This document shows positions 8,463 to 17,314 of a stretch of DNA of 64,000 bases, one piece after another. The notes below the pieces were generated by a model that had not been told where the DNA came from, made no database searches, and saw only the letters and a program-made list of their open reading frames with translations. The first letter of the stretch is position 1; every line of letters starts with the position of its first letter. The stretch is taken from the NCBI RefSeq assembly GCF_028682395.1, contig NZ_JANHLC010000003.1, positions 558,001 to 622,000 of the forward strand, in the 5' to 3' direction. Source of the stretch: Pseudomonas putida. GTDB lineage: Bacteria; Pseudomonadota; Gammaproteobacteria; Pseudomonadales; Pseudomonadaceae. The position numbers and the translations under genes are program-made.

Positions 8463-8578
8463 CTTTGGGGACTCCTTGGAAAATGAGGTCATAAATGGCC
8501 TGGGCTAGCGAACGGGAGCTTTGCTTCTCGCAGGTTTGGGGGCATGCTGTGAGCGAAACGTGGCAGGAGGAATGCGCC

Positions 8579-8980
8579 ATGAACCAGGGGACACTCCAGA
8601 CAGCGGTACTGTCGGCCGCCGAACTGATCGACTACCTGTGTCCTACGAGCGGGGCGCCTTATTCGGTCGAGCGCTATGCCGAGATCTTTGGCCTCAGCCC
8701 TACCGAGTTTGCCGGTCAGATCGCTGCCTATCGTCACAGCAAACCAGATGCTACCAGCGCATCCGACGCCGAAGCGACGCAACGCTTTATCGCGGATGTC
8801 TTGCGGGTGATCTTGGCCCTAGACGAGAGCGGAGTCGCCGTCGAACGGGCGATCACTTGGTTTCGACTCGAGCCGTTACCGACCTTCGAACAGCAGACCG
8901 CGGAGCAACTGGTCAGTCAGGTTCAAGTTGAACGAGTGCTGCAGTTCCTAGCCTCCTGGCAGGCGGGGAGCCAGGGATGA
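8579..8980 (+). CDS. DUF2384-like (Xre/ParS toxin-binding type) protein
   Basis: The 133-residue product ends with a region (ITWFRLEPLPTFEQQTAEQLVSQVQVERVLQFLASWQAG) that follows the pattern of the DUF2384 toxin-binding domain: W..x..PLP, a hydrophobic E-L-V turn, and a V-L-x-x-L helix. The N-terminal half (YSVERYAEIFGLSPTEFAGQIAAYR) may be a degenerate Xre helix-turn-helix. AGGAGG lies 8 bases before the ATG at 8579. It overlaps the next gene as ATGA, so the two form a unit that could be a toxin-antitoxin pair. The domain call is by eye and uncertain. Confidence 0.6.
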   Translation: MNQGTLQTAVLSAAELIDYLCPTSGAPYSVERYAEIFGLSPTEFAGQIAAYRHSKPDATSASDAEATQRFIADVLRVILALDESGVAVERAITWFRLEPLPTFEQQTAEQLVSQVQVERVLQFLASWQAGSQG

Positions 8981-9306
8981 ATCGGGATACCCAATGGCAG
9001 GTCGATCATCAATCGGCATACCAGTCCTGTTATTGCACTGTCCTGCACACCGTAGATGCGCGTTACGACGTTCGCGGTTCTGTGCTGGCAGAAATGGTGA
9101 AGGCCTGTCTGATTCACCGCGCCACACTGCCCGCAGCGCAGCGGGCCTATTTCGTACAGCACGCATCAGAGGAAGCGGTGACCTACTTGGAAAAGTTCAC
9201 AGCCAGGCTGTTTTTTGGCCCCCAGGGACGCTTTTCGCCGCAAGAGTATCGCTACCGGCCTGCTATAGATTTGCTGGAACCGGCTCCTCATGGTCAGCCT
9301 CAATGA
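8977..9306 (+). CDS. Unrecognised 109-residue protein coupled to the DUF2384-like gene
   Basis: I do not recognise this protein. It begins at the ATGA overlap with the gene upstream. It has two Cys close together (YQSCYCTVLH), no signal peptide and no membrane segment. It shows a mixed alpha/beta-looking pattern with an acidic and aromatic C-terminal part. If the upstream gene is an antitoxin, this would be the toxin position, but no RES-domain residues are evident. Confidence 0.6.
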   Translation: MNRDTQWQVDHQSAYQSCYCTVLHTVDARYDVRGSVLAEMVKACLIHRATLPAAQRAYFVQHASEEAVTYLEKFTARLFFGPQGRFSPQEYRYRPAIDLLEPAPHGQPQ

Positions 9307-9349
9307 GGCTCACTGGTCAATTGAAGGCAATTTGCCATCTGGAAAAATG

Positions 9350-10261
9350 CTAGAGGTCCCAAGCATTCTCGGCGAGTAAAAAATCTTTGACGTAGTCGCG
9401 CTGCTTTGAAAGAGTGGAGCGGTTTAGAGCCCAGCCGAGATGAGCGCTGACAAACTCGCCCTGAGTCTCGTCGAAGTAATAAGCCGTGCGCGCCTTCGCC
9501 AAGGAATACAGATTGATCAGCCGAGCACGTACGTGCGGCTTGAGATGATCATAGACGACAACGTTGGGGTTATTGGAGAATACTAAAGCTTTACCTGGCG
9601 AGATGGCGATGATGAACAACAGGTCCCTCAAATAGTCTCCCCAGCGAGATGCGGGGTAATCAGATGCGAGCAAGCCCGGTTGTTCCCAATTGTACTCCCG
9701 CATGGTTGCCTTCAAGAGTCCATCTGAAAATGCCTCGTCAATAAACGGCGAAATCTCGTTCTGGGCGAATAGGACTAACGACATCGCACCGAGGGACTTG
9801 CTTGATTTAAAATAGTCAACCACTTCATTGATCGAAGTATGTGATGAGATCTGCTCATCCTTCATATTTTGCCTAATAAGATCGAGTTCCGAGCGGATAT
9901 CCATGGCTTTTAGAATGTCGGGATGGCGAGCCTCCAGAAACGTCAGGGTGTTCGCCAGTTGTCGGCGGTCCAGATGGTTCCAACCCTGAACTCTACTGCT
10001 ACGTGCCTTTTCGATGATCTTATGGCCCGCTTCATCAATCATCGGGGTAATATGGCTGGATTCGACCTCAAATCCCCCATCGGGAAAGTCGATACGGTAC
10101 AAGTCCTCAATCGAAGCAGTATGTTTTATAGCAACCGGCTTGATTTCCAGCGCACCATTCGAAGGCAGTCGGCGGTAGCGGAAGACTCTCCCAGGAGCGT
10201 ATTGCCAAGCCTTGAGAAAGTGTTGTGGAACGAAATGGTGATTGCGAGGGGGATTCGGCAT
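9350..10261 (-). CDS. DUF4238 domain-containing protein
   Basis: This 303-residue protein opens with NHHFVPQHFLKAW, the hallmark start of DUF4238, and keeps the later family pattern of hydrophobic strands (LLFIIAISPGKALVFSNNPNVVVYD). The family's biochemical role is not established. A GGAGAG ribosome site precedes the ATG. The gene is divergent from the second tniQ with only 36 bases between the two start codons. Cargo of this kind in Tn7-like elements often includes defence genes, but nothing in this sequence proves such a role. Confidence 0.8.
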   Translation of the reverse strand: MPNPPRNHHFVPQHFLKAWQYAPGRVFRYRRLPSNGALEIKPVAIKHTASIEDLYRIDFPDGGFEVESSHITPMIDEAGHKIIEKARSSRVQGWNHLDRRQLANTLTFLEARHPDILKAMDIRSELDLIRQNMKDEQISSHTSINEVVDYFKSSKSLGAMSLVLFAQNEISPFIDEAFSDGLLKATMREYNWEQPGLLASDYPASRWGDYLRDLLFIIAISPGKALVFSNNPNVVVYDHLKPHVRARLINLYSLAKARTAYYFDETQGEFVSAHLGWALNRSTLSKQRDYVKDFLLAENAWDL

Positions 10262-10287
10262 GCAGTGGTTCTCTCCAAAAATGAGGA

Positions 10288-10297
10288 TGCTATAGCA
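10288..10297. promoter_or_regulatory. Palindrome in the 36-base divergent gap
   Basis: TGCTATAGCA is a perfect 10-base palindrome directly before the tniQ start codon. Read leftward, TATAGC could act as a -10 element for the DUF4238 gene, with its ribosome site (GGAGAG) about 20 bases on. It could also be an operator. This is inference from position. Confidence 0.3.
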
Positions 10298-11221
10298 ATG
10301 AAGATTTTCACACCATTACCTGGAGAATATGTGGCGTCGGCACTGCAGCGGGGAAACGAGATGCTCGGTATCCGAACCCTGCCACATGAGGATTTCCGGA
10401 TAAGACCGATACCAAGAACAGGTTACGGACGCAAAGGAATTGGGGGAAAAGCGGAAATTAGGGGGTACGCAATTTTTAAATTTCCCTCCTTATTTACTGA
10501 ACGAAAAATCACGGAAGAGGTTTTGCACAACCACACCCTGTACCCTCTCACCGCAGCGCTAGGCCGACCTACAAACCAAACAATAGTAACCCCCGCTTAT
10601 TGGAAAAAAATTTGCCCCGAATGCGCATTCGAGGACTTTGAGAATCACGGCACAGCGTACGTACATCGAAGCCATGTACAGTCTTATGTTAAGGTTTGTA
10701 GCATCCATGGTTCTGACCTCATAACTATCTGCCCCGCATGTTCAACCCCCATTAATAAGCATAAAATAACCCAACTAGGAATATGCAGTCAAAAATACAA
10801 AAACCCGACACGTCAATGGAAATCACCGAACCATCTGTATTCAATATTTATCGCAGAACTTCTGAACTACAAAGGCCCTCCAGCTAAAACGCACAACGCT
10901 GAATGGATAGTGACCAAAAGCTTATACAAAAATTATTTCGATGAAATATACGGCAATTATGGATACGTGTCTGAAATTATAGTGCGTGAGCTCGGCACAA
11001 AAACTATAAATCCCTATTCAAAGGGGGCGACTGATTACAACTTCGTAATTCAAGCCTTCCTAGGCTGTCGCACCGCTGCCAGATACCTAGACTTGCTAAC
11101 AAACAGTGCCGCGTGCACTCAGTTGCAAAACGAAGTTAATGAACTTATTCGGTCTGACTTCATCAAACGCAAATATCATACAGTAGATAGAATACCTAGT
11201 ACCTCCTCATCAGTTACATGA
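10298..11221 (+). CDS. tniQ: Second TniQ-family target-selection protein
   Basis: The 307-residue protein has a TniQ-like opening (FTPLPGEYVASALQRGNEM) and a zinc-finger region with CPEC (106-109), CSIHG (134-138) and CPAC (145-148), as in TniQ/TnsD proteins. TniQ proteins select targets and recruit TnsC. GAGGA lies about 10 bases before the ATG at 10298; the much longer upstream frame overlaps the DUF4238 gene and is a shadow. The gene is richer in A and T than its neighbours. Its 3' end overlaps that of tnsD by 46 bases, tail to tail. It takes the place where Tn7 has tnsE. Confidence 0.8.
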   Translation: MKIFTPLPGEYVASALQRGNEMLGIRTLPHEDFRIRPIPRTGYGRKGIGGKAEIRGYAIFKFPSLFTERKITEEVLHNHTLYPLTAALGRPTNQTIVTPAYWKKICPECAFEDFENHGTAYVHRSHVQSYVKVCSIHGSDLITICPACSTPINKHKITQLGICSQKYKNPTRQWKSPNHLYSIFIAELLNYKGPPAKTHNAEWIVTKSLYKNYFDEIYGNYGYVSEIIVRELGTKTINPYSKGATDYNFVIQAFLGCRTAARYLDLLTNSAACTQLQNEVNELIRSDFIKRKYHTVDRIPSTSSSVT

Positions 11222-12645
11222 GACAGCCGAATCCCAGCAAGCCGGTACACAACACTTATAGCACTTCGCTCAGATAGAAGATAATGTCTCACCGCCCATC
11301 TGATTTTACGAACTTGATGGTCATGATCAGATTCGAGAATATCTTTCATCAACAAAGTACTTATTGGGAACTTATCAGGTACCCTCAAAAAATCATGGCT
11401 ACGAGCGACCTTCCTGCTTAACGCGGCGCGGGTCACCTTTTTCGGTTTGCCCTGCGTAGACAGAATCTGGTCCCTGGCGATTAGCAGATCTTGAGCAAGC
11501 GCTGCGTCTCTCGCATGCCAATCGACCAACCCCCTCCTTACCCTTATGAAAGGATGGGCAGACACATACTGCGCTAACCACTCCTTATCATGGCGGTAAA
11601 GCCACTGATAGCCCGGCTTATCATGGCATTTCGCGTTCTTGCTGCTCGAGAAAGCTTCGCGGCGTGCCTCAATTTCGCCGTCCTCTATGAGGGGCCTAGT
11701 ATCGTTGCCCCTAGCCGCTTCACCGCTGCGAGCATCAGCTCGCGGGTGAAAGGATTTGAGGTGCTCAAGGTCTGCCTCAAGGAGCCAGCAAAGAAAGTAG
11801 AATTTTAATGGCTGTACGACCGCCCCGCGTGGACGCACGACGCCCAACACCCAGTCCCAAGAGCAACTGAGCTCCTGGAACTCATTAGCGCGAGGGCTAC
11901 AGAGAAGACGCGGCGTCAGGAAGCTCCTTAATACCTGTTCCCTCACCCGACCAGCCTTAAGAAACCCCATCTCATCCAGACGATGCTGAAGGAAGTTTCC
12001 GGTCAGCAGATTTTGTACATCCGCTGGGTGCTCAAGTCCCCAAAACTGCATTTCACCTATCACAGCAGCTGAAGAGTCAGGAGCCCGCATCACTGGCGAC
12101 CCCGCTGCCTCCGCCGGAAACAGCATGCAACGCCAGTCAGTTCCATCCGGAAACATCGTCCCGCAGAGCACCTCTCCATGGAGCGGGCAGATGCAAGTAC
12201 CCATTGCTTGGTGAATACGATGCCAGTAGGCCGAGCCGCAGTTTTGAATATCTTCTTCAACACACCTCTCGCAGTACCTGAACGACGCGTGCTTGAGGAA
12301 GCCTGAGGCTGTGAGACCCAGGCTCATTTTCAGGCCCGTGCCGTCGGTACCAGTCATGGCGATACGCGCGGCTTTGCTCTTCGTGTCATTCAAAAAAGGT
12401 TCGTACAGAGGCAAAAGGGTAAAGCGATCGATCAAATGCTCTACCGAATAAGCTGATGCTAACCGTTGCGACAGAGCACCCAAGCAGCACGGCAGGATAG
12501 AGCCACAGGTTCTGGAATACGCGCCGAACAACTCCTGGCTTGTCCGGCGATAGCTGTCGTTCGACGACAGCCTATGATAACGGACCGCCAGGCTGTAGAG
12601 AGACTCATCAGGGAACGGCTGAGGAAACCAATGCAAGCGATCCAT
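11176..12645 (-). CDS. tnsD: TnsD-type TniQ protein (glmS attachment-site recognition)
   Basis: The 489-residue length is close to that of Tn7 TnsD (about 508). The N-terminal TniQ domain starts with FPQPFPDESLYSLAVRYH. A CCCH zinc finger is formed by C125, C128, C153 and H156 (YCERC and CICPLHGE). The long C-terminal part includes helix-rich DNA-binding segments (SRKVARSHDFLRVP, ISVVYRLAGIRLSHVTDEEV). TnsD binds the 3' end of glmS and recruits TnsC. The insertion site at glmS supports this role. It starts 24 bases after the tnsC stop. Confidence 0.9.
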   Translation of the reverse strand: MDRLHWFPQPFPDESLYSLAVRYHRLSSNDSYRRTSQELFGAYSRTCGSILPCCLGALSQRLASAYSVEHLIDRFTLLPLYEPFLNDTKSKAARIAMTGTDGTGLKMSLGLTASGFLKHASFRYCERCVEEDIQNCGSAYWHRIHQAMGTCICPLHGEVLCGTMFPDGTDWRCMLFPAEAAGSPVMRAPDSSAAVIGEMQFWGLEHPADVQNLLTGNFLQHRLDEMGFLKAGRVREQVLRSFLTPRLLCSPRANEFQELSCSWDWVLGVVRPRGAVVQPLKFYFLCWLLEADLEHLKSFHPRADARSGEAARGNDTRPLIEDGEIEARREAFSSSKNAKCHDKPGYQWLYRHDKEWLAQYVSAHPFIRVRRGLVDWHARDAALAQDLLIARDQILSTQGKPKKVTRAALSRKVARSHDFLRVPDKFPISTLLMKDILESDHDHQVRKIRWAVRHYLLSERSAISVVYRLAGIRLSHVTDEEVLGILSTV

Positions 12646-12669
12646 TGACCTGATCTCCCGCGGTTCATG

Positions 12670-14118
12670 TCACCAAGCAGAGTCCTTATCTACCCAGCCT
12701 CTCTGCTCGAGCTGGGTCTGCACATCATCGCCTTCGGAGAAATGGGCAGTTGGTGCTGACTCGTTGGCAACCGGAACCACCGGTTTACTAATAGGCTTTG
12801 CGGCTGCCCTTTCACTGTGCTCGACAGGTGTCACTATCGCGGCCTGGGTAATTAAAGAGAGATTCGCCCTGTCTGCACGCCGCGCCAAATCGTAATTCAT
12901 CATCTTGGCGACCTGGTCCTTCGTGGGCATCATGTCTTCGAAGTCAGCAATTTGCAGCGGATCCCCGCTTCGTAGAGCCTCGATGGCCTTATGAAGGAGC
13001 CTCATCTGACTGTCGTACACCTGCTGCAGAACCGCCGGTGTAATCGAGTCGATGCCCTCCCAGATTGCGTGCCGCTGAGCCAGCATTAGAAGTTTGGCCA
13101 GGAAATCCGTGTTTCCTTGAGTGAGGTCATATATTTTGGAAAGGATCTCACCCGTCAACGGAGTGGGGGTTTTGGTCCAGTCGTATGCCCAGAGCAGTGA
13201 AACCAGATGCGCCCAAAACGGATCATCTTCGGTAAACCTGTCAAAAGTGATAGGCCCCATTCCTGCCGCACGCCGAGCATTTCGCAAAACACCAGAAAAC
13301 AGCGGAAGCATGGCATTTGTGCCAACGTAGATCAGCGGGATGCCGGCGTCATTCGACAGCTGCACAAAAAAGTTGAGAAGCTTTTCGCGGTCTTGCCCGC
13401 CTCGGGATGAGCAGAGGTGCTGCATCTCATCAATTATGAGAGCTCCGATGAAATAGGTTTTGCACAACTGACTGATATTTTGAAGCATCACGCTGATGCT
13501 GCGGCCAGTAGCAGCTCTGCCTGAGTACTTTTTTATGCCTAATGCTTCATCCAATGAAGAGAAGAATGCGGTACAAAAACCTCGCAACGAGCCATCGTGC
13601 GGACAATCGATCTTGAGCCAGACCACCTGCGTCTCAATGAAGATCTGCTCTTTATACTTACTGTGACTGATCACCTGTGGATAAAGCTTGGCAATGGAGT
13701 TCAGCGCAGTCGTTTTACCCATGCCGCTCAACCCGATCAGTGTCAACGTTTCAGCGGTGGACATAAACCCGTGCCCCTTGATCTCCGCAGAAGAGGGCAA
13801 GCGATGCCTAACGGATGACGCATGCAATGGATTGCGCCCGGTGTATCCGTACCGAATCAATTGACTGAACAGGTCCTCAAGCCTGAGGTGGATTTCAAAA
13901 GGTACAACGACATCCTTCAGCCTGTTGATGCCATGACCACGTAATTTCGGGTCCAAGGCCCGCTCCACGTTGTCAGGCCGGGGCGGGGCGCTCCCAATGC
14001 GCCTGACTACATCAACATCCGAAAGAATCTTCGGGAGACACTCAATCAGTGGGTTACCGTCGTATTGAGGCATGCCAGTCGGGTTGTAATCTGCTGGCGC
14101 AAAACTGGAATCACTCAT
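12670..14118 (-). CDS. tnsC: TnsC, AAA+ ATPase regulator of transposition
   Basis: This 482-residue AAA+ protein has a Walker A motif GLSGMGKTT at residues 129-137 and a Walker B motif ALIIDEMQHL with D230-E231. Sensor-like residues follow (IYVGTNAMLPLF). TnsC links the target selector TnsD to the TnsAB transposase and imposes immunity. The C-terminal tail (HFSEGDDVQTQLEQRGWVD) corresponds to the region that contacts TnsA and TnsB. The start overlaps tnsB by 8 bases (ATGAGTGA), indicating coupled translation. Confidence 0.93.
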   Translation of the reverse strand: MSDSSFAPADYNPTGMPQYDGNPLIECLPKILSDVDVVRRIGSAPPRPDNVERALDPKLRGHGINRLKDVVVPFEIHLRLEDLFSQLIRYGYTGRNPLHASSVRHRLPSSAEIKGHGFMSTAETLTLIGLSGMGKTTALNSIAKLYPQVISHSKYKEQIFIETQVVWLKIDCPHDGSLRGFCTAFFSSLDEALGIKKYSGRAATGRSISVMLQNISQLCKTYFIGALIIDEMQHLCSSRGGQDREKLLNFFVQLSNDAGIPLIYVGTNAMLPLFSGVLRNARRAAGMGPITFDRFTEDDPFWAHLVSLLWAYDWTKTPTPLTGEILSKIYDLTQGNTDFLAKLLMLAQRHAIWEGIDSITPAVLQQVYDSQMRLLHKAIEALRSGDPLQIADFEDMMPTKDQVAKMMNYDLARRADRANLSLITQAAIVTPVEHSERAAAKPISKPVVPVANESAPTAHFSEGDDVQTQLEQRGWVDKDSAW

Positions 14119-16282
14119 GACTAGCCTCGTTACCCGCGTTGATCACCAATTTCAGGAAGGCGGCGCTCCGACCCGAGACAGGTTTCACGGTTACAGGTGT
14201 ATAAGTCTCCTCCGCGGCTGGCGAGTTATCCACAAGGCGAAGCTGATTTAGGTCAGCGGTATGCAAGTCGCGCTCAGTCTGGGTTTCAACGGCACGTTTC
14301 GAACGCTTGTCCCGCTTGAACTCAGCGTCAGATTTCGGATCTCCCTGCCCCTGGCGTTTGGCTTGCGCTCGATGAAGAATCTCCTCCTGGCGGCCTTGAA
14401 GAAGCGCTCCAGTATTGGCATCCTCGTACCGGGCATCTGGGGCGACCTGATTCAAAATCTTGATAATATCGAGGACCTCCTCCATACGAAGCCCACCGTA
14501 CTTAACCCGCTGCTGCGGTACAATGGTCAACGGCTCGAAACCCGCCTCAGATTTCATCCAGCAGTTCTCAATAGAGTTTGGATCGTAGAAAACCCTAACG
14601 TACCTCGTTTTAAAGTTGTGAGAGCGCTCCAACCATTCCGAACGAATGGCGGTTTCACAGGTGTACTGCACACCTTGGAAATTTATACCTCCTCGACCAA
14701 TTCGACACACCTGCGAGGGTAACAATGCAATCTTCAGCTCCGCTGGTGATACGAATTTCGAATTCAGGAGATTGTTTGCCATAGACCACTTCCACATGGC
14801 CATAGGCGTGGGCTCCACTTCTGCCGCGATCATCTCACGGTTCAGAAGATGAGGAACTCGAAGGCTCTTGTTGTGAGCCAAAACACCGAGGATTACCATC
14901 TCAGTAAACTCATCGATATCGAAAATTGCGTCGAGCTGGTAGTCACGATCACCACGCTCCATTTTCCGAGCATCTACGCCGCCAGGGACAAATTTCAAAT
15001 CCAGCTTTTCGTTGAGCAGTCGGAAACGGCTTTCAATGATACTTTTCCAGTCAGGCCGAAACGGTGGCAAAATCTTCAAGGCTGTACCAAGAGTCTTTGT
15101 CATCGTCTCCCCAGCTTCACTGAGAAGTTCAGCGCGATCTGCGACGATTTCAACCGGTAGATGAGAACATGGCCAGTCAACCTCATCGATCTCAATATTA
15201 TAACGCTTGCAAAACTCCTTCTTCGGCGTGCAAGCATTATAAATGGCATGTCGAGCACCATTCCAACTGGGCCCTTCAAGCCCGACATGAATACCTACGA
15301 TCATTCTGGTGAACGTATCAACCAACACATACAGCACTGGCCTGCCGATCAACCATAACCGATTGACTCGATGTACCAAATAAACATCAGCAATCGTCGA
15401 ATCGATTTCGTACCGATGACTTGCACCGACTAACCCTTGAGAGGCAGATCCAACTAGCGCACGATGGTCTTTATTATAGCGGATTGCGCCGCCGCTCTTC
15501 TTCAACCTATAGAGTTCATCAAAGAAAAGTTTTCCATGGTACTCCAGTTGATTGATGGACGGGTAGCTACCTCGAACCAGGTTACCTTTTGAACCGTCGG
15601 ACTTGATCGACCGATAAAACTTATTGAGCATCCAATCATAGGCTTTCTTTAGCTTGCCACACCTGCCACTGGCAAAGCGCCCATAGGCCAAGCGAATATG
15701 CGAGATGTGCCGTGACTCGAGCAGAATTGCGCCACCGTCATCCACAACTACGCCACGATATTTAAGCGGTCGGCCAGGAACAATGCCTGAGGCCCGACTT
15801 TTTTTCTTTCCACGGCCTCCACACGTGCTGGTATTCCACAAAAATGCGTTTCGTGTCTGCCCCATGCTCCAATACCGATAGAGAAGTCGATAAATTTGCT
15901 TCCGGTCAACTCCCACTACCATTGCGTGATTAGCAACAAGGGAACCAAAGTTAGACGTCAAGATATCGAGGGGGCCATGATTCTCCACCAAACCACGTAC
16001 CAGCTCCCAGTTCCTATCTCGGCTGTCTTTTTCATTCTCACTGATCTCGTCGTCACTTCGAAGCAAGTGCATAGGTACCATTTCAGGGTTGATCACCGCC
16101 GCTCCGTTATTGATCTCTTCGATCAATAGTGAGCTTCCAACCCGCCATGGCTTCGTCGGACTTGTACCGAGTTCAATGACTAAGACAAACTCATCCTTTA
16201 TAGCTAAAACTCTGACCGGTTTCTTCAGCAGCTCAGATCCCTCACCCGGAGAAACGATGCAGTTAACTCCCAGACTAAGCAT
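14111..16282 (-). CDS. tnsB: TnsB transposase (DDE)
   Basis: The 723-residue protein has N-terminal helix-turn-helix regions for end binding. Its RNase-H-fold core carries D294 (YEIDSTIADVYLV), D382 (IVADRAEL) and E417 (SIIESRF), aligned with the D, D, E triad of Tn7 TnsB. A basic C-terminal region follows. TnsB cuts the 3' ends and joins them to target DNA. The ATG at 16282 is chosen because it overlaps the tnsA stop by 8 bases (ATGCTTAG) behind a GAGGTG site; a longer frame starting at 16339 is less likely. Confidence 0.93.
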   Translation of the reverse strand: MLSLGVNCIVSPGEGSELLKKPVRVLAIKDEFVLVIELGTSPTKPWRVGSSLLIEEINNGAAVINPEMVPMHLLRSDDEISENEKDSRDRNWELVRGLVENHGPLDILTSNFGSLVANHAMVVGVDRKQIYRLLYRYWSMGQTRNAFLWNTSTCGGRGKKKSRASGIVPGRPLKYRGVVVDDGGAILLESRHISHIRLAYGRFASGRCGKLKKAYDWMLNKFYRSIKSDGSKGNLVRGSYPSINQLEYHGKLFFDELYRLKKSGGAIRYNKDHRALVGSASQGLVGASHRYEIDSTIADVYLVHRVNRLWLIGRPVLYVLVDTFTRMIVGIHVGLEGPSWNGARHAIYNACTPKKEFCKRYNIEIDEVDWPCSHLPVEIVADRAELLSEAGETMTKTLGTALKILPPFRPDWKSIIESRFRLLNEKLDLKFVPGGVDARKMERGDRDYQLDAIFDIDEFTEMVILGVLAHNKSLRVPHLLNREMIAAEVEPTPMAMWKWSMANNLLNSKFVSPAELKIALLPSQVCRIGRGGINFQGVQYTCETAIRSEWLERSHNFKTRYVRVFYDPNSIENCWMKSEAGFEPLTIVPQQRVKYGGLRMEEVLDIIKILNQVAPDARYEDANTGALLQGRQEEILHRAQAKRQGQGDPKSDAEFKRDKRSKRAVETQTERDLHTADLNQLRLVDNSPAAEETYTPVTVKPVSGRSAAFLKLVINAGNEASHE

Positions 16283-17174
16283 GACGAGGCACCTCGATTT
16301 CTGATGTGCTGGAAAAGGATGGCTCAGCAATCCAAACATGCAAAGGTTCAGATAAGCTTATTACCTTAGCGCTTAGACTCGCCCCCAGTCTGCCCGTCCA
16401 AAGAAGATGGTGGAAGAGGCGTTTAACACCAATATATTCTATAAAAATTACCCTCGAGGCTTTTTGCAGCAGTGCCTTTAGTGGCAATTCACTAGTCTTA
16501 CATCCCGCTATAAATTCGAGCAGATTATTTATATTATTCTCCGTCGGCAACGAAGGATGGATGACCGCGTAAGTTCTAAGTATGACAAGATTTGCTATTT
16601 TAACTTGCGAGAGATTTTCATGGAGAACCAGTTTCCATTCTACCTTTCTCATAGCCCAATATTTAGCTTCGATCTCAAGCTTTTCCGCCATCCGATTCTG
16701 CTCCTTGAGGCTGGCATCCTCGAACTCCTTACGGTATTTCACAGAGCGCGCGGCCAAGGTTGCTTCGCCCTTCGAATCTATGAAAGTTATGAGGAAGTCA
16801 GTGGTCATAACCACTGGGACTTGAGTACCTGGATACACAGGATGACGGTAATTCAGGCTTGACGCGATCGCTTGAGTCTCAGCTTGCGTTAGGAGCGGGA
16901 ACTGCTCACGAATGTCGATGATGGAAGGATCATGCTCAAGGATCAGGTGATAGTCGCGCTCAGCGTTGGATAGCAAATGATGACTGCGATGAAATTTCAC
17001 ACCCGGTACAAGATGCGACACCCCGCTCGACTGGATATCCCAAATCTTGATCCAAGGCTCATAGGACTCTCTAACGCCAGATCCGCGACCCGATTGTATT
17101 CTTCTATCAATTTTCCGCTGAGTCATTAGCTTCGAGCTAGCTGGATTCACCGGTTCAGTGGGTACAGATGTCAT
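16275..17174 (-). CDS. tnsA: TnsA endonuclease subunit of the transposase
   Basis: The 299-residue protein belongs to the restriction-endonuclease-like TnsA family. The catalytic residues can be placed as E72 (NAERDYHLILE), D126 (VVMTTDFLITF) and K146 (ARSVKYRKE), matching E63, D114 and K132 of Tn7 TnsA. A winged-helix-like C-terminal half follows. TnsA cuts the 5' ends so that the element moves by cut-and-paste. It is the first gene of the tns operon, reading inward from the right end. The start codon follows a short inverted repeat at 17182-17201. Confidence 0.93.
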   Translation of the reverse strand: MTSVPTEPVNPASSKLMTQRKIDRRIQSGRGSGVRESYEPWIKIWDIQSSGVSHLVPGVKFHRSHHLLSNAERDYHLILEHDPSIIDIREQFPLLTQAETQAIASSLNYRHPVYPGTQVPVVMTTDFLITFIDSKGEATLAARSVKYRKEFEDASLKEQNRMAEKLEIEAKYWAMRKVEWKLVLHENLSQVKIANLVILRTYAVIHPSLPTENNINNLLEFIAGCKTSELPLKALLQKASRVIFIEYIGVKRLFHHLLWTGRLGASLSAKVISLSEPLHVWIAEPSFSSTSEIEVPRHA

Positions 17175-17181
17175 TTCACGA

Positions 17182-17201
17182 GTCGCTCATCGTTGAGTGA
17201 C
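17182..17201. promoter_or_regulatory. Inverted repeat just upstream of tnsA
   Basis: GTCGCTCA (17182-17189) and TGAGTGAC (17194-17201) form an 8-base inverted repeat with one mismatch and a 4-base centre, 8 bases before the tnsA start codon. It could be an operator or could form a leader hairpin that limits tnsA translation. Function is inferred from position only. Confidence 0.3.
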
Positions 17202-17314
17202 CCGCTCGATCGGATCGGAACGACACAGGTCGTGGCGCGGAGAAATTCAAGAGCGGGCTCAGCCAGGACAGCAGTCACTGTGGTGCAGAAGGGATTGTGA
17301 TCCTATATCCATGG

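Noticed and set aside
9923..10297. Upstream extension of the second tniQ frame
   Set aside because: It lies antisense to the DUF4238 gene; the ATG at 10298 has its own ribosome site and begins the TniQ-like sequence.
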